A stretch of 64,000 bases of DNA from Plutella xylostella (Eukaryota; Arthropoda; Insecta; Lepidoptera; Plutellidae). Where the stretch lies: the NCBI RefSeq assembly GCF_932276165.1, contig NC_064009.1, forward strand, positions 6,820,001-6,884,000, written 5' to 3'. Shown here piece after piece: positions 11,900-25,700 of this stretch. A program made the position numbers and the translations under genes. The first letter of the stretch is position 1; every line of letters begins with the position of its first letter. The notes beneath the pieces were generated by a model. The model had not been told where the DNA came from. It saw only the letters and a program-made list of their open reading frames with translations, and did not search any database.

Positions 11900-13780
11900 C
11901 GCGGGCGCAGCACGGTAGTAACGAGTGTATAATTATTATGGCCGCGGCGCCGGTAGCCGAAAGGCCGACTCATCGTAATTTGATGGCGTCGGTCGCCCCG
12001 CCCGCCGACAAGAAAAAAACTAATTAACAGAGACGCTGGATGCTGAGGCTCTTGCACTATGCCTCGCTTGAGAGGGAAAATTTTAACATTATTAATGACT
12101 GAATGACTTACGCTTATCATTATGTGCTTGGAGATGCCTACAAGTTATAAAAGCAAATGCTTTCTAAATAAATGAACAATACCTATCAATATTATGTTCA
12201 TGTTCCTACTCTATCTATTGCTATTGTTTAGATATATTTAATGCAAGTGCACGCTACATAGAACAAACTTTATTGTTAGTATCGCCAATTTACCTCCCTC
12301 ACCATTTTGCCGCTAATCCTTCACATTGTTCCTGAATATTTCACAAACTCCATGCACCGGGCAACCAAAGCCGGCCATGGAACCCCGTGATTGTCCCAGT
12401 GTACATAACCTACTTAGCAGCCTAGCGTATATACATAAAACATAGTCCGGTTGTCTGTATGTGGACAGTGCAGGGTGATGGATGGCGGCCATGATGGATC
12501 GCCACGCACCCCGCTCTTTGCCACTGGTGGGATCTTGAAAACAAACGGCCTATGTATAAGTATACTGTATGTATGACGCCGGACATTGTCTAGCCATGTA
12601 CATTGTAGATACATAGGTTGATTGAATGATAATCTTACTCTAAAGATAAAACCCTATCAATTATATTGATTATAATCGATGGAACAACTTTTGCTTAACC
12701 GATTTTTATTAGTACTTTTTTTTTAAGTACACAAACCTATTTCTAGTCGATCAAATCAAATACAGGCATTAAAATGTGTCATTTAACATTATTTTATCAA
12801 AATTGCTGTAGCAAAAAGATTATTTCATGAAAAATCGACAACAAAATCAATAGTAGCCTGTTTCCGAAGTTTGGTCGTCAACCGAATGACCCGTGAATAA
12901 TTATATTTCGGCGTCCAGGACACGGGCCGGACTCCGCGATAAATGACCGAAACCCGTCAACAAGGCGGACTTAATCCTTTGATTAATAGGACTTACTTAC
13001 AGTATACTACTGTGGTATATGTATGGGTATATGCTACGTACGCTACTTAATACCTTTTTGTAACTTGAGCATTGTTTTCGAAATGTGGTCTGAATGCCTG
13101 TTGATAAGTTAGGCTCTAGGCTCCTATATCGTGTCACGCAGTTTAAAGAGGGATTAATGATTAACATTATTATAAACTTATAATACATTATATATTAGGT
13201 ACTCTATAAATCTTATACAGAACGAATATTACGTTTGCGAAAGCTTAGACCGATGGATCATTTCGGCAACTCTTTCCTCGTACCGTTCAAAAAACTAATT
13301 AATAGAGTCTGCGGTATTCAACAAGGAATGCATACATAATTAAAAAGCGACGCCGCCTCTCCTATATCATTCATAAGGACAAAGGAGCTCATTAGCTAGA
13401 GCCTGGTTCCCGGGAATCCGTCAGGTCTCACCGCAGTGACCTCATTCGATTAGCTCAAACCGAACTCCTACGAAATCGGACGCTTCATTAACACGGGCAC
13501 GCTGACCCAAAGAAATGTCACGTCAAAATCGTGTTCCGAGAACCATAGCGCTACCGGAGCCAAAGGGGGAATTAATAAATACAAAAGGGTTATAAAAACT
13601 TGCGACCGAATTATAAGCGCGTTAAAACGGAGTTGCGCGGGCGCAGGCGGCCGCGAACAAGTGAAACATAATGCGCGAAACAAAGCAGCCGGAGCGAATG
13701 CCTTAAATCATTTTTAATTATGTTATGGCGCGGGCGCTGGCGGTCCCCGCGCGGGTTGGGTTACTCTCGGCTTGGCCCTG
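11900..13780. other. Non-coding, no feature recognised
   Basis: AT-rich sequence with GC-rich patches near 11890-12000 and 13600-13780. No coding exon, RNA gene or complete mobile element was recognised. Confidence 0.4.
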
Positions 13781-13914
13781 GAGGGTCACTCTATACTGAA
13801 GAAAAACGAACGAACGAGAGCTATCGTGCAATCGACACGTTTACAACGAGATAGTGTCGTGGCTCGCGCAGCTGCCCCCTGAAACTTCGTTTTTACTCAT
13901 ATAGAGTGACCCCC
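13781..13914. mobile_element. Small MITE with inverted ends
   Basis: The left end 'gggtcactctatactgaa' pairs with a right end that reads 'gggtcactctatatgag' on the opposite strand, followed in both by an 'aaaaacga' stretch. Length is about 134 bp. No target duplication could be fixed. Confidence 0.6.
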
Positions 13915-13919
13915 CTGCT

Positions 13920-16900
13920 CACGTCCACGTGATGTCCACCACTGTCATTTACACGTTACACCACCCTTTATACTTTCCCGTCTCCTTTAGCACCCAATAG
14001 AGTATAAGAGCTTGAAATCTTGATTCTTTTAGGGTGTTCATTTTGCCGACTTCTCTACAGCTAAGTAACTGGTCAGTGGCTGGCCCGTCGCCATAGGTTC
14101 ATGATCGGAGATAGAATTATGTTATTAAGAAGGTACGAAGCAGCATGGACACCGCTAGTGGCAGTCTGCTTATTTCACGCCAGCTTATAGACCGGGTGGT
14201 GTGTTCGCTCGACTAGTGTGTTACCATTTTGATTTATCGACTGTAAGAAGGCATCGACAAGCTTTTACAACCTGTTAGGTTGACTTTGTGATGTGCTTCG
14301 TTCTGTTGGATATGTTTGTATGTTTTCAGACATGGTGTTGACGTTTATACTAACGCTTAGTATACTTATGTTTTCATGACTGTATTACAGTTAAGAGAAT
14401 CGTTTGAAATTTTTTATAAAATTTAAACTGTAAATATTAAGGAAATCTAAGTTTTACGTATATATTATATATTATATATTATTATAAGTATAGTGCAAGC
14501 ATGGAGAACTATTATATTTCTGTAGTAACTTTTTCTCTACATTTTTAGTTTATAATAAATGATTTTTTATCATTATCTAATGTCTTAAAGTTAATCAGTG
14601 CGCACATTAATGTGTCGAGCGTAGTGTATCGCATTCGAAATTGTAAACAAACTTCACAGAATGGGTGCTTGGCATCCATTAGCTTTGGTTTCTACAAATC
14701 AAATACTCTTATTGTTTGTATTTAATACACGACCAATTCGGACCATGAGACATATTTATTTACTTATTTCATAAGGCTTAAATTATCATTATAGAGTAAC
14801 TCGATTACTAGCTTAATTAGAATACTTAATTACGTAAGAATAATTTCACAAAACATTCATTTGGTAGACCACAGACCCTTCAGTACGATGACATTAGGAA
14901 AGTGACTGGACCGTGGGACTTGATGAAACATGGTGGAGGCCTATACCCTGCAGTGTGTCAGATAAACGCTGAGGTAGGAAGAAAGAAGGTGGCGGCCAAT
15001 GACGTCACATCTTGATCACTCTGTGTGACGTAACGCAGTTTTTTTTAAATATCATGATAGCGTTTGCAGCAGCGATCGCCTCAGCAGTCACCACTGACAA
15101 CTAAGTCACGTGCTTGGCCCCGGTGTCAACTACCCGTGAAATCCACCACTACACCACATTCACACCAGCTACGTAGGTACCCTCTACTTCAAGCCATTAC
15201 ACGCAACAAGAATATGCTCTTATGTTGGCTGACAGATGGAACTCCTTTTAGATTCATTACGTATGAAAAGTCTTTTAGATTAACAGATGTTCATATAGGT
15301 ACTTACGGCCTCTCCACAATGATGTCGATTCTGAAGGCACGAAGTTTCGAATGTAAATGGAGTGTGAAAGGCTTGAGGTAAATGTGTTTAACCCCTGAAT
15401 CAGGCCCCATCAATTAGCGCGCCAGGATCGCTCACGGATGAAAAACGTGACCAAGTTCCAATGAATGCATAGGAAACCTGGCTGTTTTATTGCCAACATT
15501 CAAAATGTTGAAGTTTACAGCCACATTAACAGTAATAGGGGAATTAAACGGTTTGAATAGAGATCTAGGGAGATGGTGAAAAAGATACGAGTGAAGCGTG
15601 GCGTCATTATGATAAACTCCTGAAACACAGTAATAACCGATGTTTCTAGTTTGGGGTCAAACGGCCGTGTGTGAGATGTCCCCTTATATGATGATGATAT
15701 TACTTTTATAAAAACAATTTGAAAATAGGTAACTGAAACACCAAGTTGAATTGACAAAATGCCATGCTATGAAAGCATATACCTAAGGGAATGAGTTATT
15801 AGAAAATAGTCAGCTCGTCTCCAATGAGCAATTTCCATGGCCGCTCCAGAGCTAGCACCGGCGCATTCACATCTGATTGATGCGCTCGAAACAGCATTCC
15901 GTTAATTTGCCGCATTAACGCCTGTTCGCAGCCACTCGCAGCCAGCCGCGCGGGGAATGCATGACCGATCGGCCACTGAAGGAAAAACCGGGGAATCGCT
16001 GAATGAAGCGATTAACGCTGAATGGCCATCCGGCACGCGGAACCAAGCGCGGCTCACGACGCGCGAGCCACGCAGCCATTGTCTCAGCCCGCTTGACCCG
16101 TGCCCCGACCAAAAACTACACCAAAAACTGCCCAAACCGTTGTTAATTGGGGAAAAAGTGACAAAAAACGGGAGCGATGTCTCGACGTTTTTATAAACGC
16201 AGCGCTGGTTACCATCGGTGGGACGGCCTGTTTGTGTTTGTAACTGTTTTGCATCTTCACTTGGAATATTTTAACGTGGTGTGACATCTTAACCATCATA
16301 GCATTAATGTAGATATGCAATTACTTTGTAGAGGTACCTAGATGTAGTTGATATTTTTTCTTATGTCGGCAAAGCCTCCGTCAACACATGGTAAAGGTCA
16401 GGATCAGTGCAGCGCTATCAAGCACATCAGCACATTTCCCTGCAGAAGTAAATCACGAAGATTAGATACCATCAGCGGGTCTGGAACGTTCGATTCGTTT
16501 AGAATAAATCGTCGGGTAACAAGGCGTTTGTTAGGCCGAGCTGCGCAGGCGCGGATGCGGTGGCTGCCACTAATTTGAGCTTGCGGTGGGGTAAAGTGGG
16601 ATATAGTAGTGCAGTTGCCTTCAACCTCTGTAGTAGCATGTCTTGCCCGGTCTACCTTTTAATGTAAATAATTACAATTACAATACTTTTTACATCCACC
16701 ATAGAAAAATAAAAATATATACCTACTTGAAAATAAATAAATCATTTACAAAGGCAGCCTTTTTGCTTATAGAAAACTCTACCTTACAACCTTTACATGA
16801 AAAGACAGTTCAAAAATGGTCCAGAGGTACCTGGGTTCCTCAAATATTTTATACCTTTAGAGTCTAAAGTTTAGACTTATCTTAGACCTGCAGTTACTGA

Positions 16901-16966
16901 AAGGTTTTATTCGGACTTCATAATTATATTTAAAATTTTAAGTTCCTTAAGTTTTCCTGCCAGTTG
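13920..16966. other. Non-coding stretch with one GC-rich block and a SINE piece
   Basis: A GC-rich block lies at 15840-16150 within otherwise AT-rich DNA. The long frame at 15064-15381 resembles no known family and has no exon context. Part of a SINE is described separately at 15645-15700. Confidence 0.4.
15645..15700 (+). mobile_element. SINE 3' fragment
   Basis: 'tttggggtcaaacggccgtg' followed by 'tgtgagatgtcccctta' and ATG repeats matches, in opposite orientation, the distal part of the SINE at 20199-20456. Only the tail portion remains. Confidence 0.55.
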
Positions 16967-17048
16967 CTTTAGGCCAGTGTTTTTCAACCTTTTTCATGAC
17001 GCAACCCCCCTGGTATTAAAAAATATTTCGCGACCCCCTTGACCCTTC

Positions 17049-17631
17049 GGTTTTTAGGGTTCCGTAGCCAAAATGGCAAAAACGGAACCCTTATAGTTTC
17101 GTCATGTCCGTCTGTCCGTCTGTCCGTCTGTCCGTCTGCCACAGCCGATTTACTCGGAAACTATAAGTACTACAGTGATGAAATTTGATGGGAATATGTG
17201 TTGTATGAACCGCTACAAAAATATGACACTAAATAGTAAAAAAAAGAATTGGGGGTGGGGCCCCCCATACATGTAACTGAGGGATGAAATTTTTTTTTTC
17301 GATGTACATACCCGTGTGGGTTATCAATGGAAAGGTCTTTTAAAATGATATAAAGTTTTCTAAAAAACATTTTTCTTAAAGTGAACGGTTTTTGAGATAT
17401 CAGCTCTCAAAGTCGTAAAAAGTATGTCCCCCCCCCTCTATTTTTATAACTACGGGGTATAAAATTCTAAAAAAAATAGAGGTGATGCATGCTAATTAAC
17501 TCTTTCAACGATTTTTGGTTTGATCAAAGTATCTCTTATAGTTTTTGAGATAGGTTGATTTAACTGTAAATTATATTTGCTGCTACGGAACCCTTTGTGC
17601 GCGAGCCCGACTCGCACTTGGCCGGTTTTTT
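17049..17631 (+). mobile_element. Lepidopteran interspersed element nested in the hAT element
   Basis: Starts 'cggtttttagggttccgta', has a (GTCC/GTCT) tract near 17106-17140, and ends 'gactcgcacttggccggttt'. This begin-and-end pair is seen very widely in Lepidoptera; its class is not certain to me. A shorter copy lies in reverse orientation at 29465-29660. Confidence 0.75.
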
Positions 17632-17750
17632 ATAACATGTATGTAGGTATGTATAAAGGGGCCAAAAATTTTTTTGGGTTTTGTTTTATTGGCTACTATT
17701 TAAAATGTCCTAAATATAGTCAACGTTTCTTATTAGTTATGTTAAATACG

Positions 17751-17872
17751 AGGTGTTGCAAAATGGGTATACTAAGCCGAAACCTACAAGTGCATCATGG
17801 TATATCTAAGCCCGAAAATGAAATCAGAATTTCAAAACTTGCGAAAAAAATACCCTTTTTGCAACATCCTGC
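17751..17872. mobile_element. MITE nested in the hAT element
   Basis: The left end 'aggtgttgcaaaatgggtat' followed by 'actaagccgaaa' pairs with the right end 'atacccttttgcaacatcct'. The same family, more diverged, occurs at 59433-59623. Confidence 0.65.
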
Positions 17873-17890
17873 ATGTATAATTCAATTCTG

Positions 17891-17997
17891 TTATTATTAA
17901 CATCCTCTGGATTCACTTTGAAAAATCTGAAATAGTTGTTTATTTAGACGTAATTTTGAAAACCTTCATATTTCATATCAGAGGATGTTAATAATAA
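17891..17997. repeat. 19-bp inverted repeat pair
   Basis: 'ttattattaacatcctctg' (17891-17909) and its exact reverse complement (17979-17997) flank about 70 bases. Probably a further small MITE inside the hAT element. Confidence 0.65.
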
Positions 17998-18510
17998 AGT
18001 TAATACACTCACCTGAAAAGGAAGGTTCCACTGAAAAAAGCACCTAATTACTCCTAAACGGAAAAGGCTAGCTTAGTGACGCCTTGTGCAAAATAGAAGT
18101 ATATTTAACAGAGCATCAGGATATTACCAACAAATAACGGTAATAGTTTGTAAATTATTTTAATTACATCTTAGAAAAAATTGGGGTCGTTTGGTGACGG
18201 AATTTAGTGATTGGAACTATTTAATTGCCCGTGGGTGTATTATTTATTCTTCTTCTGTATGTAGGTATCAACGAAAGATTTCTCGGGAAAACTACAGATT
18301 TTGGCCGGATTTAGTAGTAATTTGCTATAAAATCCATGCTCGCAAGGATGGAGTAAAATGCTTATGATCGCTGATCTATCTAATAAAGAAATTAATATTA
18401 ATTTATTTAATAATATAATATATTTTTTTTTACTAAAGTACTCAGTTTTTTCACCTCTGGCGACCCCCCAGGGGGTCGCGACCCACAGGTTGAAAAACAC
18501 TGCTTTAGGC

Positions 18511-20195
18511 AGTATCTAATAAAAGCTTCTTCAACGCTTAGTGCTATTTAATCATTTTGATGCTTTTTTAAGGTTATTAGGTTAGTCTTAAGTAGGTAGG
18601 TTAATCTCCCAACATTCTTCATCGCTGTTTTATTTCTTCTACCTACTATGTTTCCCTCTACAGCCTGCACCTCCGCTATCTCCGCTTGCTCACCGCATCT
18701 CATTTACCTTATTAAGGCTCCGGCGGGCGGCCGGCCGCGTCACTCAACGTCATTCGGCGCATAAACACCTCCTTAAGGGCTACCCCTCTACCTACTCTAT
18801 GCCTGGGCCTACTCTCCACCTAACCATTACCAAGATCCAACGGAATAAGAACACTATTGTGTGGTAATAGAGATAGGGTGGCAAGTTGTTTTGGGTTCAG
18901 TGTACCAGGGGTCCATAGTATGCGCGGATCTTTCCGCATTCAACACCTATGCGCCAGTGACTAATGAATGAGCCCGACAGAGGCACCGCTGACGGCACAT
19001 TTGAATTTCAAATTTAGAATAGAAGACCTGGACATAAGGCTCTTCGTGCGGTCTTGGTTTGGTAAGATTTAGTTGAGGATTTTTTGCAAAATAAAATTGA
19101 TTATTTTTATTAAAAACCTTTATTTCATTATAAGAAATCGAATTAATTTAGTTTTTCAGTGCCTTTCACTTTAATCCGCCAGAATCTGAAATGCAGAAAA
19201 TTTTCGCGAAATCTGTATCAGATTGCTATTTAATTTAATGAGTTGTGATAGTTGTAGATTGTAGACATTTCAATTAGATAATAAGGTAGATGATAGACGG
19301 CCATGGTACAGGACGTTGTAGGTATCTATCTACCTGTAAATGTAACACCTGAATACAATGTGTGTTATGTATGAACAGCCTATATCTAAACCAAAGCGTA
19401 CCTATAGAGCCTAGGCTACCTCGAGGCTAGCTCATTAAAATTTGGAGAGCCTCAACTAGAAATGGTCTGTGAGTAAATATTTGAGGAGCCGAGAAACCTT
19501 TCTGCCTCGTAATGAGATAATTCAGAATGTGGGGCCTCGTGAGTTATGCTCGGGCAAACAGACTCAAATGGACCTAGGGAAGGCTGGCAGGTAGGGGCTG
19601 GAAGCTTACACTAAACGTTGTTTACAGACCCTCAACCTATATTTGCTAATATTCCTATAACTTACTTATTGAAGTTATAATACCTATTTAACATGGTTAT
19701 TTTAAATTTTGTGTACCTATCAAGACAAAATCTGTGTGAGTGAGCACCGTGAGAATTTCACACAAAGACAATACACTTTATATACAGTTCAAACAAAAGA
19801 CGTCGACCAATAGGCGACGTCGCCGGCCGCTCGGCGAGTAATTAAAAATTCAAATTAGGAACGACAGTCGTCCCCTCGCGCGACGCGGTTGGTGATTACG
19901 CCGCGTTAATTACTGTCGACCAATTAACTGTCGTTGCAGGAAGCCGGCCGACCAATGAGAGGGCGGCGCTGAAGCGAGGTGTGGTAATTAAAACGAAAGG
20001 GTTGGTTTTCCCGGGCGTTCCGTTTGGTTTGATAGGGGCGTGCTATTAGTCTATGGGTAGGAGTGGCGCCGCTCCCATGACTTTGATACTGATTTTACTT
20101 GATTACTTTATCACTTCTATACTTACATATGTACTATGATGACGTGTGATACTGTATGCATATTATGTGGATGGTGATGGACACGAAATGGCAAT
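18511..20195. other. Non-coding stretch with GC-rich blocks
   Basis: No exon supported. GC-rich blocks with GGCCGG words and TAATTA-type words lie at 18715-18780 and 19800-20060. Confidence 0.4.
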
Positions 20196-20198
20196 AAT

Positions 20199-20456
20199 AA
20201 TAATAATAATATGAGGGGACATCTCACACACGGCTATCCGACCCCAAGCTAGGCAGAACCTGTGTTATGGGCGTCGGACAGCTGATATATCTACACAAAT
20301 ACATAGATAGATAGATACTAAATATAAATATCAACACCCAAGACCCGAGTACAAATATCTGTGTTTAAACAAATATCTGCCCCAGCCGGGAATCGAACCC
20401 GGGACCTTCGGCTCAGTAGTCAGGTCACTAACCACTACGCCATTCGGTCGTCAAAT
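20199..20456 (-). mobile_element. tRNA-derived SINE
   Basis: Read on the minus strand, the head (20390-20456) has an A-box-like 'tggcgtagtggttagtgacc' and a perfect B-box 'ggttcgattcc'. The body ends near 20199 in ATT repeats. The head matches the SINE at 35083-35346, but the tail differs, so the two belong to different subfamilies sharing one tRNA-like promoter. It is not a tRNA gene: the clover-leaf is incomplete and the body follows directly. Confidence 0.8.
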
Positions 20457-21033
20457 ATACGGTCGGCAATAGAAAATAAACTTCAAATAGGTAATTATGA
20501 ATAAACATAGCCCCCAAATTCAGCAGATTTTCAGCAAGTTGCCTAACTTAGTTGCACTTGACTAATATGCATAGCTTAATTTAATACATATAGGTCTGCG
20601 GTGGTATGTATTTTGAATTCTGGCTAACTTGCATCTCACACACCTACTTATAACCCTGGCAATATGCGACGTGTAAACAAAAGCTTCGGTCAATCACCGG
20701 AAGCATCCTTGTCTCTCTACTAGCCTCGGTGGATGATGGAGCACGCGGCTGAACTCTACACATAATGGCTTATGATCACATTACCTAAGTGTTTACGGCT
20801 GTGGTAGAGCCACGAGTAAAAAGCCTTAGTGTTCGATGGGAGGAAAGTGAACTATCTCTATCTCTTAGTTTGGTGTTCATACAGTACCGATATCAGTCAG
20901 TCAAGGAAACTCACGAGGGTCACAGCAATGAAAAGTTCCAGTGGCATATGGAACGTCAATCTCTGGTGGAACTTTTTCATTGCACGTGCGTTTATTAGAA
21001 CAGGAACATGGTTCGTAGGTTTAGCCATACATA

Positions 21034-22704
21034 TACAGGGTGTCCCAAAAGTCAACGTCATCCCTTAAAGGGCTGATAGATCAGCTCATGAGAGGCCAGA
21101 ATATCACAATATGAACTTAGTAAAAACTCGATAATTTTCGAGATATTGACACTTTTATAAATTTGCTGAAAATCGACACCTTGGATCAGTTTTTTGCGTG
21201 CCACCGGTACAAAAATCCATATAGTTAGAATTTGTTTGGTGTTGCATCACCCTGTATAGCCCTGCTATTGATCGCATCCAAAAAAAATATCGAGTAATGC
21301 TGTATGTTAAAAAAAACACGGTTTTCAAAGTCATAAAAGATAATCGTATTTTTTTATAAACAACTTTGACTCTACATACTGTAAAAAAAATATACCACGC
21401 AAACCTGGCACCTTATTTGAAAAGATTGCTCATTTAATGCAGTTTCCAAAATGGTATGAAACGTTGCTATTGTTTCAATTAACAAAAAAGTTATTGCTAT
21501 TTTAGTACAAAACGACCTCGATGTAAAATTGTTTGAAGGAAATTTATCTGACTGAATTTATTAAGGGTAAGTCATGTTGGAATGAGTAAAAGTAAAATAG
21601 GTGGCGTGGCCGGGAGTGGGAAAAGAGATAACGTTCTCACAGTTAATAAAAAAACGCATTTTGAGTATCTTTCTCGAAAAAAGTGGACTATAGCAACTCC
21701 ACATTCCCCATAAATGTAGCGCATGGTAACGTATATTCCTGAGTAGTGCTAATGTGTGATATTGTACAAGTAAAACGCTTACACATGTACATTGTACACC
21801 CACAGTATCCAAAAAATGGACAGATCAGTTTGTCATTAACATACCTCTAAGTACTTGTTATTTATTTTAAAGTTATTGTTAAACAAAACCAAACTCTCCA
21901 AATTATGATTATGACCATTAATGAGTATAATTTTTTGCTGATTATGTACTTAATATAATAATGAGGTGTTATAATTTTGAGAAATAAAAATAAAAGTCAA
22001 TAAATGTTAGTTTTTTTTAAATAAGGTGTAAAAAACGCAAAATATGTTTTATAAGAGTTTGGTAATTTATTTCTTAGCTATTTTTGCGTCATCTATGTTG
22101 CCACGGCTGACCCCACCACCTATTTTACTTTTACTCATTCCAACATGACTTACCCTTAATAAATTCAGTCAGATAAATTTCCTTCAAACAATTTTACATC
22201 GAGGTCGTTTTGTACTAAAATAGCAATAACTTTTTTGTTAATTGAAACAATAGCAACGTTTTATACCATTTTGGAAACTACATTAAATGAGCAATCTTTT
22301 CAAATAAGGTTCCAGGTTTGCGTCGTATTATTTGCGTCGTATTTATTATTTTTTACAGTATGTAGAGTCAAAGTTGTTTATAAAAAAATACGATTACCTT
22401 TTATGACTTTGAAAACCGTGTTTTTTTAAACATACAGCATTTTTCGATATTTTTTTTGGCTGCGATCAATAGCAGGGCTATACAGGGTGATGTAACACCA
22501 AATAAATTCTAACAATATGGATTTTTTGTACCGGCGGCACGCAAAAAACTGATCCAAGGTGTCGATTTTAAGCAAATTTATAAAAGTGTCAATATCTCGA
22601 AAATTATCGAGTTTTTACTAAGGTCATATTGTGATATTCTGGCCCCTCATGAGCTGACCTATCAGCCCTTTAGGGGATGACGTTGACTTTTGGGACACCC
22701 TGTA
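21034..22704. mobile_element. Foldback-type element with inverted arms of about 570 bp
   Basis: The left arm (21034-21604) starts 'tacagggtgtcccaaaagtc' and the right arm (22117-22704) is its near-perfect reverse complement ending 'acttttgggacaccctgta'. Flanks are 'tata' on both sides, so the target duplication is TA or TATA. The centre of about 510 bp has no recognisable protein. Long identical arms and no transposase indicate a nonautonomous, hairpin-forming element. Confidence 0.85.
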
Positions 22705-22709
22705 TAGAT

Positions 22710-25700
22710 GCATGGCTACATTTACCATACAAGTTACAGTACTGCGACTTTTGAACAGCTGAACCAATTTTTATGAAACATGGCTTAGAACACATCAATT
22801 GACCTATTAAAAACCTTTTCCAAGCAACGCCATAGACATACAAAGGATACACAGACTTATAAGTACTTATTTAGACTTAAAGTTCCCCTCTTTTCCGATC
22901 TATGATAAAAAAAAACACACTACCGTGCTAGGATTAATCGTAAAAACAATATTTCCAATACACATATTGGGAATTATCAGCGTGAGGAAGCACGGGGCGG
23001 CCCGGGCGGGTGCCAAAATAACTAATAGTTTTCGCGGGGGCGTGTTAGCATTTTTCTTCTGCCGGTGACGGGTGGAGGGAGGGAAAAGGGGGCGCGGGGG
23101 GGTGAGGCTACGCGGATCATTTATACTTTATCGGTTTCGTTAATAACTTGTGTGAGCGTATCTGGAGGCTATAGGTTTGATTGTTCGCGTCTTCGGTTAC
23201 GGTGCGAGTGAAATTTGACACACGATAAACTGATTTTCAGCACTGTCTTTTCACTTACTTTACCTTCTATATCTATCAAGTACGATGTTATACATCTGAT
23301 AAAGTTTTGTAGTTCATGCTTTGACTATTGTGATTTTGATTTCGATGTTTAGTTGCGGTTTTTATTCGCGTGGAAATCGGATCATAAAGTTTTACAGCAT
23401 AACCTATGCTACGGCTAGACATAAGCATATCGTTTCGTATTAGCATATCGTATTGAAACTAATTTAAGTACTTATATGAGCTTATGAGTCATGATGCTAT
23501 AAATGCTTATTGCTTCAGAGTTTTCAGCAAGACAAAACAAGTCTAACGTGGAGGCACATAAAAATAGCGAGTTAGGTACCGCTTCTTTGTTCTGGCAATT
23601 AAGCTCACATGTGTTGGTGGCTTATGTAAGGCTGCCGCACACAGAGACACGGCGGGCGGCAGGCACTAGTGGAGGTCATCTCCCCTCATTAGGCGGTTAG
23701 TTTTCCGGGCGTGTCCGCAGACTCCGCGGGGGGGGGGGGGGGACGCGGGGCGCGGGCGGCGGAAGAGTGGAAGTTCCTTAATTAATCCCCGCGCGGCCGC
23801 CATTGGCCGGCGATAGCGCGCGGGCGGGCGGGAAATATCGCCCAAGCGTTAATTGGATGCCCGGGAGAACACAGATTAGACCAGATCGCAGCCGAGATTA
23901 AGTAAATAAGATTACCTACCCGCCGTCCTACTCTACGGGCGCACTTTGTCTATGGCACTGAAAATTATGTTCATTCCTCACATAATGGGATTTGTTAAAT
24001 TATTTTCGTTATCAGCGTGAATTTAAATGAGATTTCTGCTTCGCTCGCGTAATTGCAAAAGTCCACGTTTTCTTTGCGACGACGACGCAAAGTAAATGTA
24101 ACTGGAAAATGAACTTCATAACGATCTTAAAGAACAAAGCTTTCAAAAGAACTGGAACGTAAATCGTAGAAGAAAACTTGAGCAATATAACGAGATACCC
24201 ATCTAAATTACTATCCAGTGAACTCTTATGAAAAACACTATACGGCGATATGAAAATGTAGAGATTTAGGGCGGACAATTTTCATGATGGGCTCCGTCGT
24301 AAGCTCGCGACATTTACGTGAAAATCTCGCCCTCATATGATCGCATTACGTGTGGCTGTATATAGCGTGAGTAGTGGAGGTGCACAGAACTAATATTCCG
24401 CTCTCGACGTCAAGTGAACACATAAAACTGAGATTTAGCGGGCCCGGCCGCGGCTGAGGAGGCGCGAAACGGTAACGTAAAGCGACCTACACACGGCGAC
24501 GTAAATTATAATATTGTATGTGTGTCGGCTAACCCTCTCCGGTGCGCGTGTGTGCTCGTGAAAGAAAAGCAATTTCCTCCGGCGGGCGCGGGCGGGGTGG
24601 CGTGAGGGCGAGGGGTGTTTAAGGTCTCGCGTGAATATAATTTTGTTCATTTTTTTATTCGGGCGGGTTAATTCTGCTCGGCGGAGAAGCGAGCGGGCTA
24701 TTGATTAGGGCGCGTCTTACGTTTTAATTTGTTTGCGCGCGCAACTGCGATGCACCAGCGAGATGAGACCCCCCCCCCTGCCCCCCTCGCCCGTCGACTA
24801 ATGAAGCCTCCGCTCACTGCGCTTAATGTAATCACGCTTCTTACAAAGTCACGCTGATTTTCCTTGAGTTTTCCTGAAAAATGCTAATTTGGTGGCCTAT
24901 AGCGGCGCGAGTCGTTCTCCGTTGATACTAAAGAGAAATGTTTTTATATTAGACGCTGTAAAAGAGATTTTTACTGCGTTTGTTCCGTAGTTAGGGAGAT
25001 GGTCTCGATTCCAGTAGATTTGTTTTGTTTATAAAATATTTTTACATTCTGTATCTTATGGATATTGAAAATGATAAATGGGCAGATAACCATATTTCAT
25101 TACCTATAGGTATGTACACGTATAATGAACAGGAAAACGTAACCATTAATCAGCATCCTAAATGTTAGGAAAACGATACAGTTACTTGTCACAACACAAT
25201 ACACCACACTCTAAGATCACTCTCTTGAAGCTGCTCTAATATCTAATTACCTAACTAAACTAACAACCTATTAAGACCCAACACCTAGCCACCACCTTAT
25301 ATACCACCTAACTTACATACCCAGCACATAACTCCAGTACATACCCCTACACCCTCCAAGTTTCAGGAAGGCATTGTAATTAGCGCTGCATCCGTACTCT
25401 CTGGCCGCGCCGCCATTGGTCAGCGTTCCCCCCTCCCCCCTCTCCCCCTGGGAAGGGGTCCCCCCCTGGCTCGAGAAACAACGCCGCCTGCATGTGACAC
25501 ATTAGTAAATGAGCGGGCATTCGTTATCGGAACGAGCCAGGGAGTACCTCATCGGGAGAGTGCTACGTGCCTCACAGTTTTTATTGTGCAAGTTAAGAGT
25601 AAGATTCATAATATTATGTAACGTGTTTTACATGGCCTAGGTGGAGGTACTCTGAGGTATACATTGGTTTCAATGCCTCAAGTAGTCTTGCCTTGGTTTT

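Larger units (their letters stand above)
16975..18502. mobile_element. Nonautonomous hAT-type DNA transposon with 8-bp target duplication
   Basis: The left end reads 'cagtgtttttcaacc' and the right end is its reverse complement 'ggttgaaaaacactg'. The flanks are identical 8-bp copies of 'ctttaggc' (16967-16974 and 18503-18510), the duplication length expected for hAT elements. Subterminal regions also pair ('caacccccctgg' against 'ccagggggtcg'). No transposase frame is present. At least two other repeats sit inside it, so it has served as an insertion target. Confidence 0.9.

Noticed and set aside
15902..16196. Overlapping frames of 65-79 codons on both strands
   Set aside because: A GC-rich block with no recognisable domain.
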